A stretch of 64,000 nucleotides of DNA. Origin: Clostridium carboxidivorans P7. GTDB lineage: Bacteria; Bacillota; Clostridia; Clostridiales; Clostridiaceae. The notes under the pieces were generated by a model that saw only the letters and a program-made list of their open reading frames with translations, was not told the origin of the DNA and did no database searches. Of this stretch, positions 53,662 to 62,625 are shown piece by piece (the first letter of the stretch is position 1; every line of letters starts with the position of its first letter). The position numbers and the translations under genes are program-made. The stretch lies in NCBI RefSeq assembly GCF_001038625.1, contig NZ_CP011803.1, forward strand, positions 4,836,001 through 4,900,000, written 5' to 3'.

Positions 53662-55128
53662 ATGGTAAAAAGCAATGATGATATGAAAAAAAATAACATA
53701 TTATCAAAAATGCTAATTGGTGCAGCAGTAGTGGTAGGGGTGATAGTATTTATAATATATCAGTATAATACTGCAAAGGCTTGGAGTGGTAGAATATATC
53801 CAGGAGTAAAAATTGAAAATCAGGATTTGTCAGGTAAAACAAAAGATGAGGCTAAGAACATTATAGAAAAAAAATATAAAGTTGGAGTTATAAAAAAGAA
53901 ATTAAATATTAAGGCTGATGCCAGGACTTATACATTAGATTTTTCAAAGATAAATCCTAAATATGATATTGATGGTGCTGTAAATCAAGCTTTTAGTTAT
54001 GGTAAGGATAGAAATTTATTAAAGAAATATCAACTTATAAAAATTTCATCTACTAAACAGTTTAATTTAAAGCTTGTATATGATGATAAACCTGTAAATG
54101 AATTTATAGATGGTATTGAAAAAGAAGTGAATAAAGCACCTATAGATGCAACTTTGAATACTAGTCAAGGAAATATTAAAGTAGTTCCAGATAAAAAGGG
54201 TGAAACACTTCAGAAGGATAAACTAAAAAAAGAACTTGCATCTAAAATAAATGGAGAAATTGATCATGATATTGATATAAAGGCTCCTATGCAAGCAGTA
54301 AATGCAAAAATAACAGCAGATAAAATTTCTAGTATAAACTACAAAATAGGCGAATTTAGTACAGAATATGGGAGTATATCTTCACCTGAAAGGGAAAATA
54401 ACATAGTTTTAGCCACAAAAAGTATAAATGGAAAAATACTTATGCCAGGTGATACTTTTAGCTTTAATGACATAGTAGGAGAGAGAACTGCAGAAAGAGG
54501 GTATCAAGCTGCACCTGTAATCATAGGAGATAAGGTGGATTCGGGTCTTGGCGGAGGAATATGCCAAGTTTCCAGTACTTTATATAATGCGGTGATTAGA
54601 GCAAATATAAAATCAGTAGAGAGAACTCATCACTCATTACCATCTCATTATGTAAAATTAGGTATGGATGCTACAGTAGATTATGGCAGTCTAGATTATA
54701 AGTTTAAAAATACATTGAAATATCCTATATACATAGAAGGAGATTCTTCAGGAGGAGTTGTTGCATTTAACGTATATTCCAATAATTCTTTAGCAGGTAT
54801 AGTAACAGAGATAACTTCAGATGTTTATCAAACAGTAGAACCAAATATCAAATATCAAGATGATTCTACTCTACCAGAAGGAAAAACGGAAGTGGAAAAA
54901 CCTTCTTCAACAGGTTATAAGGTTAAAGTAACAAAAACTACAACACAAAATGGAAAATTAATTAGCCAAGAAACAATTGCAGATGATTATTATGAGCCAG
55001 TAGAAGGAATAATAAAAAGAGGAACTAAAAAACCAGAAACTCCACCAGCTGGTCAACCAGTAGTACCAGCACCAGCAACACCAGCTGCTGCTCAGCCAAG
55101 TACTGCACCAAGTGCTCCTAAAAATTAA
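53662..55128 (+). CDS. VanW family protein with G5 domain, long paralogue
   Basis: A 488-aa envelope protein related to the preceding gene. An N-terminal membrane helix (MLIGAAVVVGVIVFIIYQY) leads to the PG_binding_4-like domain (YPGVKIENQDLSGKTKDEAK), VanW (INGKILMPGDTFSFNDIVGE, GLGGGICQVSSTLYNAV) and then a G5-type domain (GYKVKVTKTTTQNGKLISQE, TIADDYYEPVEGIIKRGTKK). It ends in a Pro/Ala-rich tail (APATPAAAQPSTAPSAPKN). The tail and G5 suit peptidoglycan contact. GAGGTG precedes the ATG. A tandem duplication is the simplest origin. Confidence 0.93.
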   Translation: MVKSNDDMKKNNILSKMLIGAAVVVGVIVFIIYQYNTAKAWSGRIYPGVKIENQDLSGKTKDEAKNIIEKKYKVGVIKKKLNIKADARTYTLDFSKINPKYDIDGAVNQAFSYGKDRNLLKKYQLIKISSTKQFNLKLVYDDKPVNEFIDGIEKEVNKAPIDATLNTSQGNIKVVPDKKGETLQKDKLKKELASKINGEIDHDIDIKAPMQAVNAKITADKISSINYKIGEFSTEYGSISSPERENNIVLATKSINGKILMPGDTFSFNDIVGERTAERGYQAAPVIIGDKVDSGLGGGICQVSSTLYNAVIRANIKSVERTHHSLPSHYVKLGMDATVDYGSLDYKFKNTLKYPIYIEGDSSGGVVAFNVYSNNSLAGIVTEITSDVYQTVEPNIKYQDDSTLPEGKTEVEKPSSTGYKVKVTKTTTQNGKLISQETIADDYYEPVEGIIKRGTKKPETPPAGQPVVPAPATPAAAQPSTAPSAPKN

Positions 55129-55132
55129 AGGG

Positions 55133-55179
55133 TGTCACAAAATTATTTATGTAGCTATAAATAATTTTGTGGCATTTTT
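55133..55179 (+). terminator. Terminator after vanW2
   Basis: TGTCACAAAATTATTTAT / ATAAATAATTTTGTGGCA, six-base loop, TTTTT tail. Confidence 0.94.
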
Positions 55180-55287
55180 AATTTATGACATTTTGATAAG
55201 TGAAATACTTTTAACCTAGTAAATGTTTTTAAATTGACATAAAATATTCATATATGGTAAAATGAGGTTGTTATGTTAAACATGTGA

Positions 55288-55369
55288 GCGGGTATGGCGA
55301 AATGGCAGACGCGCTAGATTCAGGTTCTAGTGAGAAATCATGCAGGTTCGAATCCTGTTACCCGCACCA
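55288..55369 (+). tRNA. tRNA-Leu (anticodon CAG)
   Basis: An 82-nt cloverleaf with long variable arm typical of class II tRNAs and encoded CCA. Acceptor GCGGGTA pairs with TACCCGC; the anticodon arm CTAGA-TTCAGGT-TCTAG gives CAG at 34-36; T arm GCAGGTTCGAATCCTG. Confidence 0.95.
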
Positions 55370-55804
55370 TGAAACATGTGAAATTAATGGATGATTACAT
55401 ATTAAATATATATTTAAAAAATATAATAAAGGAATTTAGTGAAAAAAGATTATATTGGATTAATTATATGTCAAGTCTTACAGTAGCTACTAGCGACGTT
55501 AGTAAAATTAATAATGCTTCAGGAAACTATTTTGTTATATTCAGAAATGCTCAATAACTAAAGAAGTATATTTGAACTTTTATACATGACATGAAATTTT
55601 ACTTTACAAAGCTGTGAAATTTAAGAATAATATCTTAATTTCACAGCTTTTTAATATAAATTTAAAATTCAATAAAACATTGGCAGAGTTTTGCTATGTA
55701 AAGTGTAACGTAAGAGGTGATTATAAAGGGTTTAAAAATTGCAAAAGATAACTGATATAGTATATATAAACAAGTAATTTATATGTTGGGGAGGATAATG
55801 AACA
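55370..55804 (+). other. Spacer after tRNA-Leu
   Basis: Holds a 62-codon open frame starting within the tRNA 3' end (55369-55557) without a ribosome binding site, a strong terminator (55608-55652) and the promoter region of the next gene. I do not accept the frame as a gene. Confidence 0.5.
55608..55652 (+). terminator. Terminator downstream of tRNA-Leu
   Basis: AAAGCTGTGAAATTTAAGA / TCTTAATTTCACAGCTTTTT with a six-base loop. Probably ends the tRNA-Leu transcript. Confidence 0.92.
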
Positions 55805-56746
55805 ATGAAAATTAAAAAAATAGCGGTTTTAGGCACAGGAACTATGGGACATGGTATAGCATTACTTTCAGCAAGAGTAGGATTAAATGTAGTTATGTAT
55901 GGTAGGTCTGATGCAAGTTTAGAAAGAGGATTTAATCACATAAAAGATAGTTTAAACCTTTTAAAGGCTGAAGTAAAAATGTCAAATGAAAAATATGAGG
56001 AAATTTTAAGTAAAATAAAAGGTGTTAAGACTATTCAAGAAGCTGTTAAAGATGTTGATTTTGTAATAGAATCTTTAGCTGAAAATCTAGAGCTAAAGCA
56101 GGATATATTTAGACAATTAGATGAAATTTGTCCCAAAGAGGTAGTTTTAGCTACTAATACTTCAGGACTTAGTCCAACAGCTATAGCTAAAAATACAAAA
56201 TACCCTGAAAGAGTAGTAGTTGCTCACTTTTGGAATCCACCACAGTTAATTCCCTTAGTAGAAGTAGTACCTGGGGAAAAAACATCACAAGATACAATGA
56301 AAATGGCCATGGAATGGGTTGAATTTATAGGCAAAAAAGCTGTTCGTATGGAAAAGGAATGTTTAGGATTTATAGGAAACAGACTTCAGCTTGCACTTCT
56401 TAGAGAGGCTTTATATATAGTAGAACAGGGATGGGCAAAACCAGAAGAAGTAGATAAAGCTATGGAATATGGACATGGAAGAAGGTTGCCGGTTACAGGT
56501 CCATTGTGCAGCGCAGATTTAGGAGGCTTAGATATATTCCATAACGTATCTACATATTTATTTGAAGATTTATGTAATTATACAAAGCCTTCCAAATTAA
56601 TGCAGCAAAAGATTGAAGCTGGAGACTTAGGAAGTAAGAGTGGACAAGGATTTTATAATTGGACACCAGACTTTTTGGAAAAGAAACAAAGAGAACGTAC
56701 AGAAGTGCTTTTAAAGTTTTTAGAAAGAGATTCAAAACATAAATAA
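55805..56746 (+). CDS. 3-hydroxyacyl-CoA dehydrogenase family protein
   Basis: A 313-aa NAD-dependent dehydrogenase of the 3-hydroxybutyryl-CoA dehydrogenase family. The Rossmann motif is VLGTGTMGHGIALLSA; the catalytic region reads VVVAHFWNPPQLIPLVEVV, and the C-terminal helical domain FIGNRLQLALLREALYIVEQG then SGQGFYNW. The main butyrate-pathway Hbd has HFFNPVPVMKLVE there, so this is a separate subfamily whose substrate may differ. No crt, bcd or thl genes are near. GGGGAGG precedes the ATG. Confidence 0.85.
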   Translation: MKIKKIAVLGTGTMGHGIALLSARVGLNVVMYGRSDASLERGFNHIKDSLNLLKAEVKMSNEKYEEILSKIKGVKTIQEAVKDVDFVIESLAENLELKQDIFRQLDEICPKEVVLATNTSGLSPTAIAKNTKYPERVVVAHFWNPPQLIPLVEVVPGEKTSQDTMKMAMEWVEFIGKKAVRMEKECLGFIGNRLQLALLREALYIVEQGWAKPEEVDKAMEYGHGRRLPVTGPLCSADLGGLDIFHNVSTYLFEDLCNYTKPSKLMQQKIEAGDLGSKSGQGFYNWTPDFLEKKQRERTEVLLKFLERDSKHK

Positions 56747-56776
56747 TTTAAATGATGGTTTTTCATTACTATTTTA

Positions 56777-56811
56777 GGCTGCTGACAAAAGTATTTTGCC
56801 AGCAGTTTTTT
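56777..56811 (+). terminator. Terminator after the dehydrogenase, similar to the IS left end
   Basis: CTGCTG-CAAAA / TTTTG-CAGCAG stem (one mismatch pair), six T. It matches the left end of the IS1182-type element (18207-18239) at 27 of 33 positions. Confidence 0.88.
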
Positions 56812-56958
56812 AGAAAAATTTATAAGTAATAAGTTATTTTTATCCAATGCATAAATTTATTACTAAATTAATGGAATAATTTAACAATAGATGCTATAAT
56901 ATAAATACTTGATACCTAATTTATAATTATGAATTAAAAAGTATAAGGAGATTAAAAC

Positions 56959-57705
56959 ATGAGAATTGCAAATAGAAAAAGGTTCACATTTTCTTGTATT
57001 TTTTTTACTTTATTAATGTTATTATTTGGTAAAACTGTAATAAATGTGAATAAGGGCAAATTAGCACAAGTTCAACCTGTAGTAATGGCTGTAGACAAAG
57101 GTGAAACAAAAAAATCAACTGATACTAAGGTGAATCAGAATATAAGCAAAGATGTAATAGTGTTAGATGCAGGGCATGGTGGAATTGATAATGGTACAAG
57201 CTATAAAAATTTGTATGAAAAAAACTTAACTTTAAAAATGGTTAAATATGCAGAAGCATATTTGAAAAGCAAAGGATATACAGTAGTTCTTACAAGAAAT
57301 AAGGATGAACTTATACCTTTAAAGGAAATTGGAAGAAGAGTAAATGCATCATCTGGAACTGTATTTGTATCTATCCATGTAAATTCCATTAGTGATGCAA
57401 ATTTTAAAGGAATAACTACCTTGTATTATGATGTGCAAGGTTATGAAAAGGATGAAAGAATAAAATTGGCAAATACTTTAGAGAAAGAAGCTGTAAAAAG
57501 TGATAACTGGGAAAGCAAGGGTATAAAAAAGCAGAATGTTGCAATATTGAGATATAGTAAAATACCTTGTGCTTTAGTAGAATGTGGCTTTATAACTAAC
57601 AATGAAGATAGGGACAAGCTATCTAAAGATGAGGTTTTAAAAAGGTTATCTGAAAACATATCTAACGGTATAATAAAATATTTAAAGCAAAGTTCAGATT
57701 CATAA
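56959..57705 (+). CDS. N-acetylmuramoyl-L-alanine amidase (CwlD-like)
   Basis: A 248-aa amidase_3 zinc enzyme cutting the amide between muramic acid and stem peptide. An N-terminal hydrophobic helix (SCIFFTLLMLLFGKTVINV) exports it. Zinc and catalytic residues lie in IVLDAGHGGIDNG, FVSIHVNSISDA and CALVECGFITNNEDR; the spacing and LKSKGYTVVLTRN fit. CwlD makes muramic lactam in spore cortex; other amidases of this family act in vegetative wall turnover, so the role is not fixed. Confidence 0.9.
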   Translation: MRIANRKRFTFSCIFFTLLMLLFGKTVINVNKGKLAQVQPVVMAVDKGETKKSTDTKVNQNISKDVIVLDAGHGGIDNGTSYKNLYEKNLTLKMVKYAEAYLKSKGYTVVLTRNKDELIPLKEIGRRVNASSGTVFVSIHVNSISDANFKGITTLYYDVQGYEKDERIKLANTLEKEAVKSDNWESKGIKKQNVAILRYSKIPCALVECGFITNNEDRDKLSKDEVLKRLSENISNGIIKYLKQSSDS

Positions 57706-58029
57706 AAAGCTTTTAGAAAATGTTAACATAAAATGAAGTATTATATTTACACCTTTTTGTTCTTGTGTTATTATGAGATAATATATTTATGTAATTTATA
57801 ATTGTATAAGGCTATTAAGCTTTAATTATTTAAATAAATTATAAAGTAATTCGTAATTAATATTGGATAGTAGAGAAATTAATAAGTCTAGGATGACTTT
57901 TCTAACTATCCACTATTTGTTTTCAACTAAAAAATGTTATAACTTTAAAAGTGAAAGGTAGGTGTAAGCCCAATTTGCAGCTTAGAGTAAATGTAACTTA
58001 AATCATGCTGTATAAAGTTGGGTGATGTT
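57706..58029 (+). other. Spacer with two hairpins before trmL
   Basis: An inverted repeat GGATAGT...ACTATCC (about 57866-57913) and, closer to trmL, CCCAA (57969-57973) able to pair with TTGGG (58018-58022), with an inner CAGC/GCTG stem. The latter covers the trmL ribosome binding site. No ORF seen. Confidence 0.5.
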
Positions 58030-58497
58030 TTGAATTTAAATATAGTACTATTTCAACCAGAAATACCACAAAATACAGGTAATATAGCAAGAACTTGTGT
58101 ACTTACAAACTGTAAACTTCATTTAATAAAACCTTTAGGTTTTAGTTTAGATGAAAAACATTTAAAAAGAGCAGGATTGGATTATTGGAAATACCTAGAT
58201 CTTGAAGTTTATGAATCATATGAAGAATTAAGAGAAAAATATAAGGATTCAACTTTCTATTTTTCTACTACACATGGTGATAATTTTTATCATGAAGTAG
58301 AATTTAAAGAAGGCGATTTTATTGTATTTGGCAGAGAATCTTGTGGGCTTCCAGATAGTGTAAGAGAAAGTGATCCTAAAAGATGTATAAGAGTACCTAT
58401 GATAAATACTACAACTCGATCATTAAATTTATCTAATACAGTAGCTATTGTTGCATATGAGGCATTAAGACAAATGGATTTTCCAACCATGAAGTAG
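58030..58497 (+). CDS. trmL: tRNA (cytidine/uridine-34 2'-O)-methyltransferase TrmL
   Basis: A 155-aa SPOUT methyltransferase adding a 2'-O-methyl at the wobble base of tRNA-Leu isoacceptors. Motifs: LFQPEIPQNTGNIARTC, LHLIKPLGFSLDEKHLKRAG, FIVFGRESCGLP and TRSLNLSNTVAIVAYEALRQ. TTG 58030 follows GGGTGATG; a TTG at 58018 includes that site. Confidence 0.95.
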   Translation: MNLNIVLFQPEIPQNTGNIARTCVLTNCKLHLIKPLGFSLDEKHLKRAGLDYWKYLDLEVYESYEELREKYKDSTFYFSTTHGDNFYHEVEFKEGDFIVFGRESCGLPDSVRESDPKRCIRVPMINTTTRSLNLSNTVAIVAYEALRQMDFPTMK

Positions 58498-58511
58498 GAG
58501 GAAGTTAAGGT

Positions 58512-59351
58512 ATGGAAAAAATAAAGATAATAACGGATAGTACATCAGATCTGCCATTAAATATAGTAGAAAAATATGATATTGAAGTACTTCCACTCCT
58601 TGTTAGTTTTGGTGAAGAAACTTATCAAGATGGTGTAGGCATAAATTTACATACACTGTTATCCAAAATGGATGGAAATAAAGATTTTCCAACAACAGCA
58701 CAGGTAAATCCACAAAGATTTATGGAATGTTATAAAAAGTATCTTGATCAAGGATATAAGATAGTATCCATACATATCTCATCAAAGTTAAGTGGTACGT
58801 ATCAATCAGCTTGTATAGCTAAAGATACATTAGAAACAGAAGATATAGTAGTAATAGATAGTTTTAATGTTACATCAGGTCTTGGAATTTTAGTTATGAA
58901 GTCAGCCGAATTAAAAGAAAAAGGTTTAGGAATATATGATATAGAAACAGAAATTAAAAATTTAATTCCCCATGTAAAAAGTGTATTGGCATTTGGGACA
59001 ATGGACAATCTTATTAAAGGTGGTAGAATATCTAAAACTGCAGGGACCATAGCAAATATTTTAGGAATAAAACCCATAATTTCTATAGAAAATGGAGAAT
59101 TAATTGTAATAGATAAAGTAAGAGGAAGTAAAAAAGCTATAAGATTTATACTAGATTATTTAGATAAAAAAGGTATAAAGCAGGGGGAAACCTCTGTACT
59201 TTTGCATGTAGAAAATAAAGATATTTTAGATAACCTAAGAGAAGATTTGAAAGAAAAAAATAATAAGTTTATTGAATGTGAAGTAGGATGTGTAGTTGGA
59301 GTATATGCAGGAGCAGGTGCTTGTGGTGTATTTTTCATAGAAGATTTTTAA
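58512..59351 (+). CDS. DegV family fatty acid-binding protein
   Basis: A 279-aa DegV protein, binding long-chain fatty acids and in some bacteria (FakB) presenting them to a kinase. Signs: IITDSTSDLPLNIVEKY, TTAQVNPQRFMECYKKYLDQ, SIHISSKLSGTYQSA, VDSFNVTSGLGILVM and KGGRISKTAGTIANILGIKP. Close behind trmL, likely one operon. No FakA-like kinase is adjacent. Confidence 0.93.
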   Translation: MEKIKIITDSTSDLPLNIVEKYDIEVLPLLVSFGEETYQDGVGINLHTLLSKMDGNKDFPTTAQVNPQRFMECYKKYLDQGYKIVSIHISSKLSGTYQSACIAKDTLETEDIVVIDSFNVTSGLGILVMKSAELKEKGLGIYDIETEIKNLIPHVKSVLAFGTMDNLIKGGRISKTAGTIANILGIKPIISIENGELIVIDKVRGSKKAIRFILDYLDKKGIKQGETSVLLHVENKDILDNLREDLKEKNNKFIECEVGCVVGVYAGAGACGVFFIEDF

Positions 59352-59396
59352 TTAAAAAACTAAACTTCAAATTTATAACAAATAAGTTAAAAGCTA

Positions 59397-59425
59397 TTGA
59401 AAAAAGTACAGGTGTATAATATAAT
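59397..59425 (+). promoter_or_regulatory. Promoter of the glycine cleavage operon
   Basis: TTGAAA (59397-59402), 17-base spacer, TATAAT (59420-59425). Confidence 0.65.
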
Positions 59426-59484
59426 GTAATAGAAGTTATAAATTTTACTTATAATTAAATAAAGACAGATGAAAGTATAAAGAG

Positions 59485-59673
59485 ATATCCTTAAGTGGGT
59501 AGCCGTCGGGGAAATATAAAAAAGAAGTATTTTTATAAAAACTCTCAGGCAAAGGGATTTATACTGGATGGAACTCTGAATAGTGAGTATATATTTTCCT
59601 AAGATTGTATTACATAACTAACAGTGTTAAACAGAGACATGATGATAGAAGTATCATTATGTCTTTTTTTATA
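59485..59673 (+). promoter_or_regulatory. Glycine riboswitch with terminator
   Basis: A conserved glycine aptamer core is seen: CGGGG, AAACTCTCAGGCAAAGGGA, CTGGATGGAACTCTG (about 59508-59580). I see one full aptamer; the usual tandem second copy is missing or too degenerate to call, so it may be a singleton with a ghost stem. The terminator is GACATGATGATA / TATCATTATGTC with seven T (59637-59671). Glycine normally turns such operons on. Confidence 0.85.
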
Positions 59674-59696
59674 TATAATTCAAGGAGGGATTAATT

Positions 59697-60803
59697 ATGG
59701 GGGATTTGAAAAAAACACCATTGTTTGATGTCTATCCAAGGTATGGAGGCAAAATTATAGATTTTGCAGGATGGGCACTTCCAGTTCAGTATCAAGGTAT
59801 AATTGCTGAACATGAAGCAGTACGAAGTGCAGCAGGTATTTTTGATGTATCACACATGGGAGAAGTAGAAGTTAAGGGTAAAGATGCTTTAAAATTTGTA
59901 CAAAACATAATCACTAATGATGCTTCTACATTGGAGAATAATCAGGCACTTTATAGTCCAATGTGTTATGAAAATGGGGGAACAGTAGATGACATACTTG
60001 TGTATAAATATGCTGATGATTATTTTTATTTAGTTATTAATGCAGGGAATATAGATAAAGATTTTAAATGGATGATGGATCATAAAGATAATTTAGATGT
60101 AGATATCATAAACATATCTCCAGATATTTGTGAATTTGCTATTCAAGGTCCAAAAGCGCAGATGATATTACAGAAGGTTGTAAATATAGATTTAGAAAAT
60201 ATAAAGTTTTTTTACTGTGAAAGAAATGTAAAAGTTAATAATGTTGATTGTATGATATCAAGAACAGGTTACACAGGTGAAGATGGTTTCGAAATATTTT
60301 GCAATGCTAAAGATGGGGAAAGCATATGGGTTAAACTTCTAGAGGTTGGAAAAGATGATGGTCTCATACCTGTAGGGCTTGGTTGTAGGGATACTTTAAG
60401 GTTTGAAGCATGTTTACCCTTGTATGGCAATGAGCTTACTGAAGATATAAGTCCTTTGGAAGCAGGAATTGGTTTTTTTGTAAAGTTAAATGAGGATGAA
60501 TTTATAGGCAAGGAAGCATTGATGAAACAGAAATCCCAGGGTTTGAAAAGGAAAATTGCGGGATTTGAAATGAAGGATAGAGGAATTCCAAGGCATGGGT
60601 ATAAGGTTCAAGTGAATGGTGAAGAAATTGGTTTTGTTACTACAGGATATAAATCGCCTTCTTTAAATAAAAATATAGGTCTTGCTCTTATAAAATCAGA
60701 TTATGCAGCTTTGGGAAAAGAAATAGAAATTATTATTAGAAACAAAGGAGCTAAGGCTGAAATAATAGATAAAAAGTTTTATAAAAAAAATTATAAAAAA
60801 TAG
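59697..60803 (+). CDS. gcvT: Glycine cleavage system T protein (aminomethyltransferase)
   Basis: A 368-aa tetrahydrofolate-dependent enzyme taking the aminomethyl group from H protein, releasing ammonia and methylene-THF. Signs: TPLFDVYPRYGGKIIDFAGW, FDVSHMGEVEV, SRTGYTGEDGFEIFC, CRDTLRFEACLPLYGNELTE and AGIGFFVKL. AAGGAGG precedes ATG 59697. First gene of the operon. Confidence 0.97.
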   Translation: MGDLKKTPLFDVYPRYGGKIIDFAGWALPVQYQGIIAEHEAVRSAAGIFDVSHMGEVEVKGKDALKFVQNIITNDASTLENNQALYSPMCYENGGTVDDILVYKYADDYFYLVINAGNIDKDFKWMMDHKDNLDVDIINISPDICEFAIQGPKAQMILQKVVNIDLENIKFFYCERNVKVNNVDCMISRTGYTGEDGFEIFCNAKDGESIWVKLLEVGKDDGLIPVGLGCRDTLRFEACLPLYGNELTEDISPLEAGIGFFVKLNEDEFIGKEALMKQKSQGLKRKIAGFEMKDRGIPRHGYKVQVNGEEIGFVTTGYKSPSLNKNIGLALIKSDYAALGKEIEIIIRNKGAKAEIIDKKFYKKNYKK

Positions 60804-60899
60804 TTTAAAATATAAAATTTTTTTATATTTATTTAAATTAAGTAGGAAAATTTATGCTTTATCAAATAAAAAATAAAATTTTTATGAGGGGGAATAAAA

Positions 60900-61283
60900 A
60901 TGAAATTGTTAGAGAACTTAAAGTACACTAAGGATCATGAGTGGGTAAAGGTTGAAGGAGATAAGGCTTATATAGGTATTACAGATTTTGCACAACATTC
61001 TTTAGGAGATATTGTATTTGTTGAACTTCCAGAGGTGGATTCTGAATTTAATGCAGAAGAAGCTTTTGGAGTAGTTGAATCTGTAAAGGCAGCATCAGAC
61101 ATATATATGCCTATAAGTGGAAAAATAGTTAAAGTAAATGAAGACTTGGTTGATTCACCTGAATTAGTAAATGAAGACCCTTATGAGAACTGGATAATAA
61201 TGATTAGCATTTCAGATACAGCACAGCTAAATGATTTATTGGACAGCAAGACTTATGAAGATTTGTGTGGTAAGGAGGAATAA
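60900..61283 (+). CDS. gcvH: Glycine cleavage system H protein
   Basis: A 127-aa lipoyl carrier shuttling the aminomethyl group among P, T and L proteins. [31 protein letters not shown] and the lipoylated Lys in [13 protein letters not shown] are present. GAGGGGG precedes the ATG. Confidence 0.97.
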   Translation: MKLLENLKYTKDHEWVKVEGDKAYIGITDFAQHSLGDIVFVELPEVDSEFNAEEAFGVVESVKAASDIYMPISGKIVKVNEDLVDSPELVNEDPYENWIIMISISDTAQLNDLLDSKTYEDLCGKEE

Positions 61284-61284
61284 T

Positions 61285-62625
61285 ATGTTTCCATATATAC
61301 CTGTAACTCCTGAAGATGAAAAGAAAATGTTAGATAGTATTGGCTTAAATTCATTAGATGACCTTTTTTCAGATATTCCAGAAAGTATAAAACTTAAAAG
61401 ATCTTTAAATTTACCAGAGGGATTATCAGAATTAGAACTTTCAAAATATTTGGATACTTTAGCTAATAAAAACTTAAGCACAAGTGAACTTACCTGCTTT
61501 TTAGGTGCAGGTGCTTATGATCATTATATTCCAGCTTTAATTAAACATATAGTTTCCAAATCAGAATTTTATACTGCATATACACCTTATCAGGCAGAAA
61601 TAAGCCAAGGAACATTACAATGTATATTTGAATATCAAAGTATGATTTGTGAACTTACAGGACTTGATGCTGCTAATGCTTCTATGTATGATGGAGCAAC
61701 TGCTTGTACAGAGGCAGCTTTAATGGCAGTTGATAGCACAAGAAAGAGGAAAATATTAGTATCTAAGACTGTTCATCCAGAAACTAGAAAGGTATTAGAA
61801 ACTTATACGAAATTTAAAGATATAGAATTAGTGGAAATAGGTATAGCAGATGGAGTTACTGATTTAGAAAAATTAACATCAGCTATTGACAATAAAACAG
61901 CAGGAGTTATATTACAAAATCCTAATTTCTTTGGAATAATAGAGGATGTTAAGGAAGTAGAAAAAGTTACTCACGACAATAAGGCATTACTTATTATGAG
62001 TGTGGACCCTATATCCCTTGGTATATTAAAATCTCCAGGAGAATTAGGTGCAGATATAGCAGTTGGTGAAGGACAAAGTTTAGGAAACAATATGAGTTTT
62101 GGAGGTCCGTATGTTGGCTTTATGGCAACTAAAGCAAAGCTTATGCGTAAAATGCCAGGAAGAATAGTAGGACAGACTCAGGACTTGGATGGAAAAAGAG
62201 GTTTTGTTTTAACACTACAAGCAAGGGAACAGCATATAAGAAGGGAAAAAGCAACTTCTAATATATGTTCAAATGAAGCTTTAAATGCCTTGACTGCGGC
62301 AATATATCTTACTACCATGGGTAAAAAAGGAATTAAGGAAGTAGCTTATCAAAGCACACAAAAAGCTCATTATGCTTTTAATAAAATCACTAAATCAGGA
62401 AAGTTTAAACCTTTATTTAATAAACCTTTCTTTAAGGAATTTGCAGTAGTAAGTGAAAAGGAACCAGCAATTATAAATGATGAATTATTAAAAAATAAAA
62501 TACTTGGAGGTTATCCTTTAGGTAAAAATTATGCTCCCTATAAAAATGCACTGCTTTTCTGTGTAACAGAAAAAAGGACAGCTCAGGAGATTGATAAATT
62601 AGTAAGTGTAATGGAGGGAGTATAA
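61285..62625 (+). CDS. gcvPA: Glycine dehydrogenase (decarboxylating) subunit 1
   Basis: A 446-aa alpha subunit of the split P protein. Signs: [71 protein letters not shown] and [20 protein letters not shown]. Start ATG 61285 follows AAGGAGG inside the end of gcvH. Confidence 0.97.
   Translation: MFPYIPVTPEDEKKMLDSIGLNSLDDLFSDIPESIKLKRSLNLPEGLSELELSKYLDTLANKNLSTSELTCFLGAGAYDHYIPALIKHIVSKSEFYTAYTPYQAEISQGTLQCIFEYQSMICELTGLDAANASMYDGATACTEAALMAVDSTRKRKILVSKTVHPETRKVLETYTKFKDIELVEIGIADGVTDLEKLTSAIDNKTAGVILQNPNFFGIIEDVKEVEKVTHDNKALLIMSVDPISLGILKSPGELGADIAVGEGQSLGNNMSFGGPYVGFMATKAKLMRKMPGRIVGQTQDLDGKRGFVLTLQAREQHIRREKATSNICSNEALNALTAAIYLTTMGKKGIKEVAYQSTQKAHYAFNKITKSGKFKPLFNKPFFKEFAVVSEKEPAIINDELLKNKILGGYPLGKNYAPYKNALLFCVTEKRTAQEIDKLVSVMEGV

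Noticed and set aside
55330-55557. 75-codon frame running out of tRNA-Leu
   Set aside because: Its first codons lie within the tRNA and no ribosome binding site precedes any later start; the following terminator fits the tRNA transcript.
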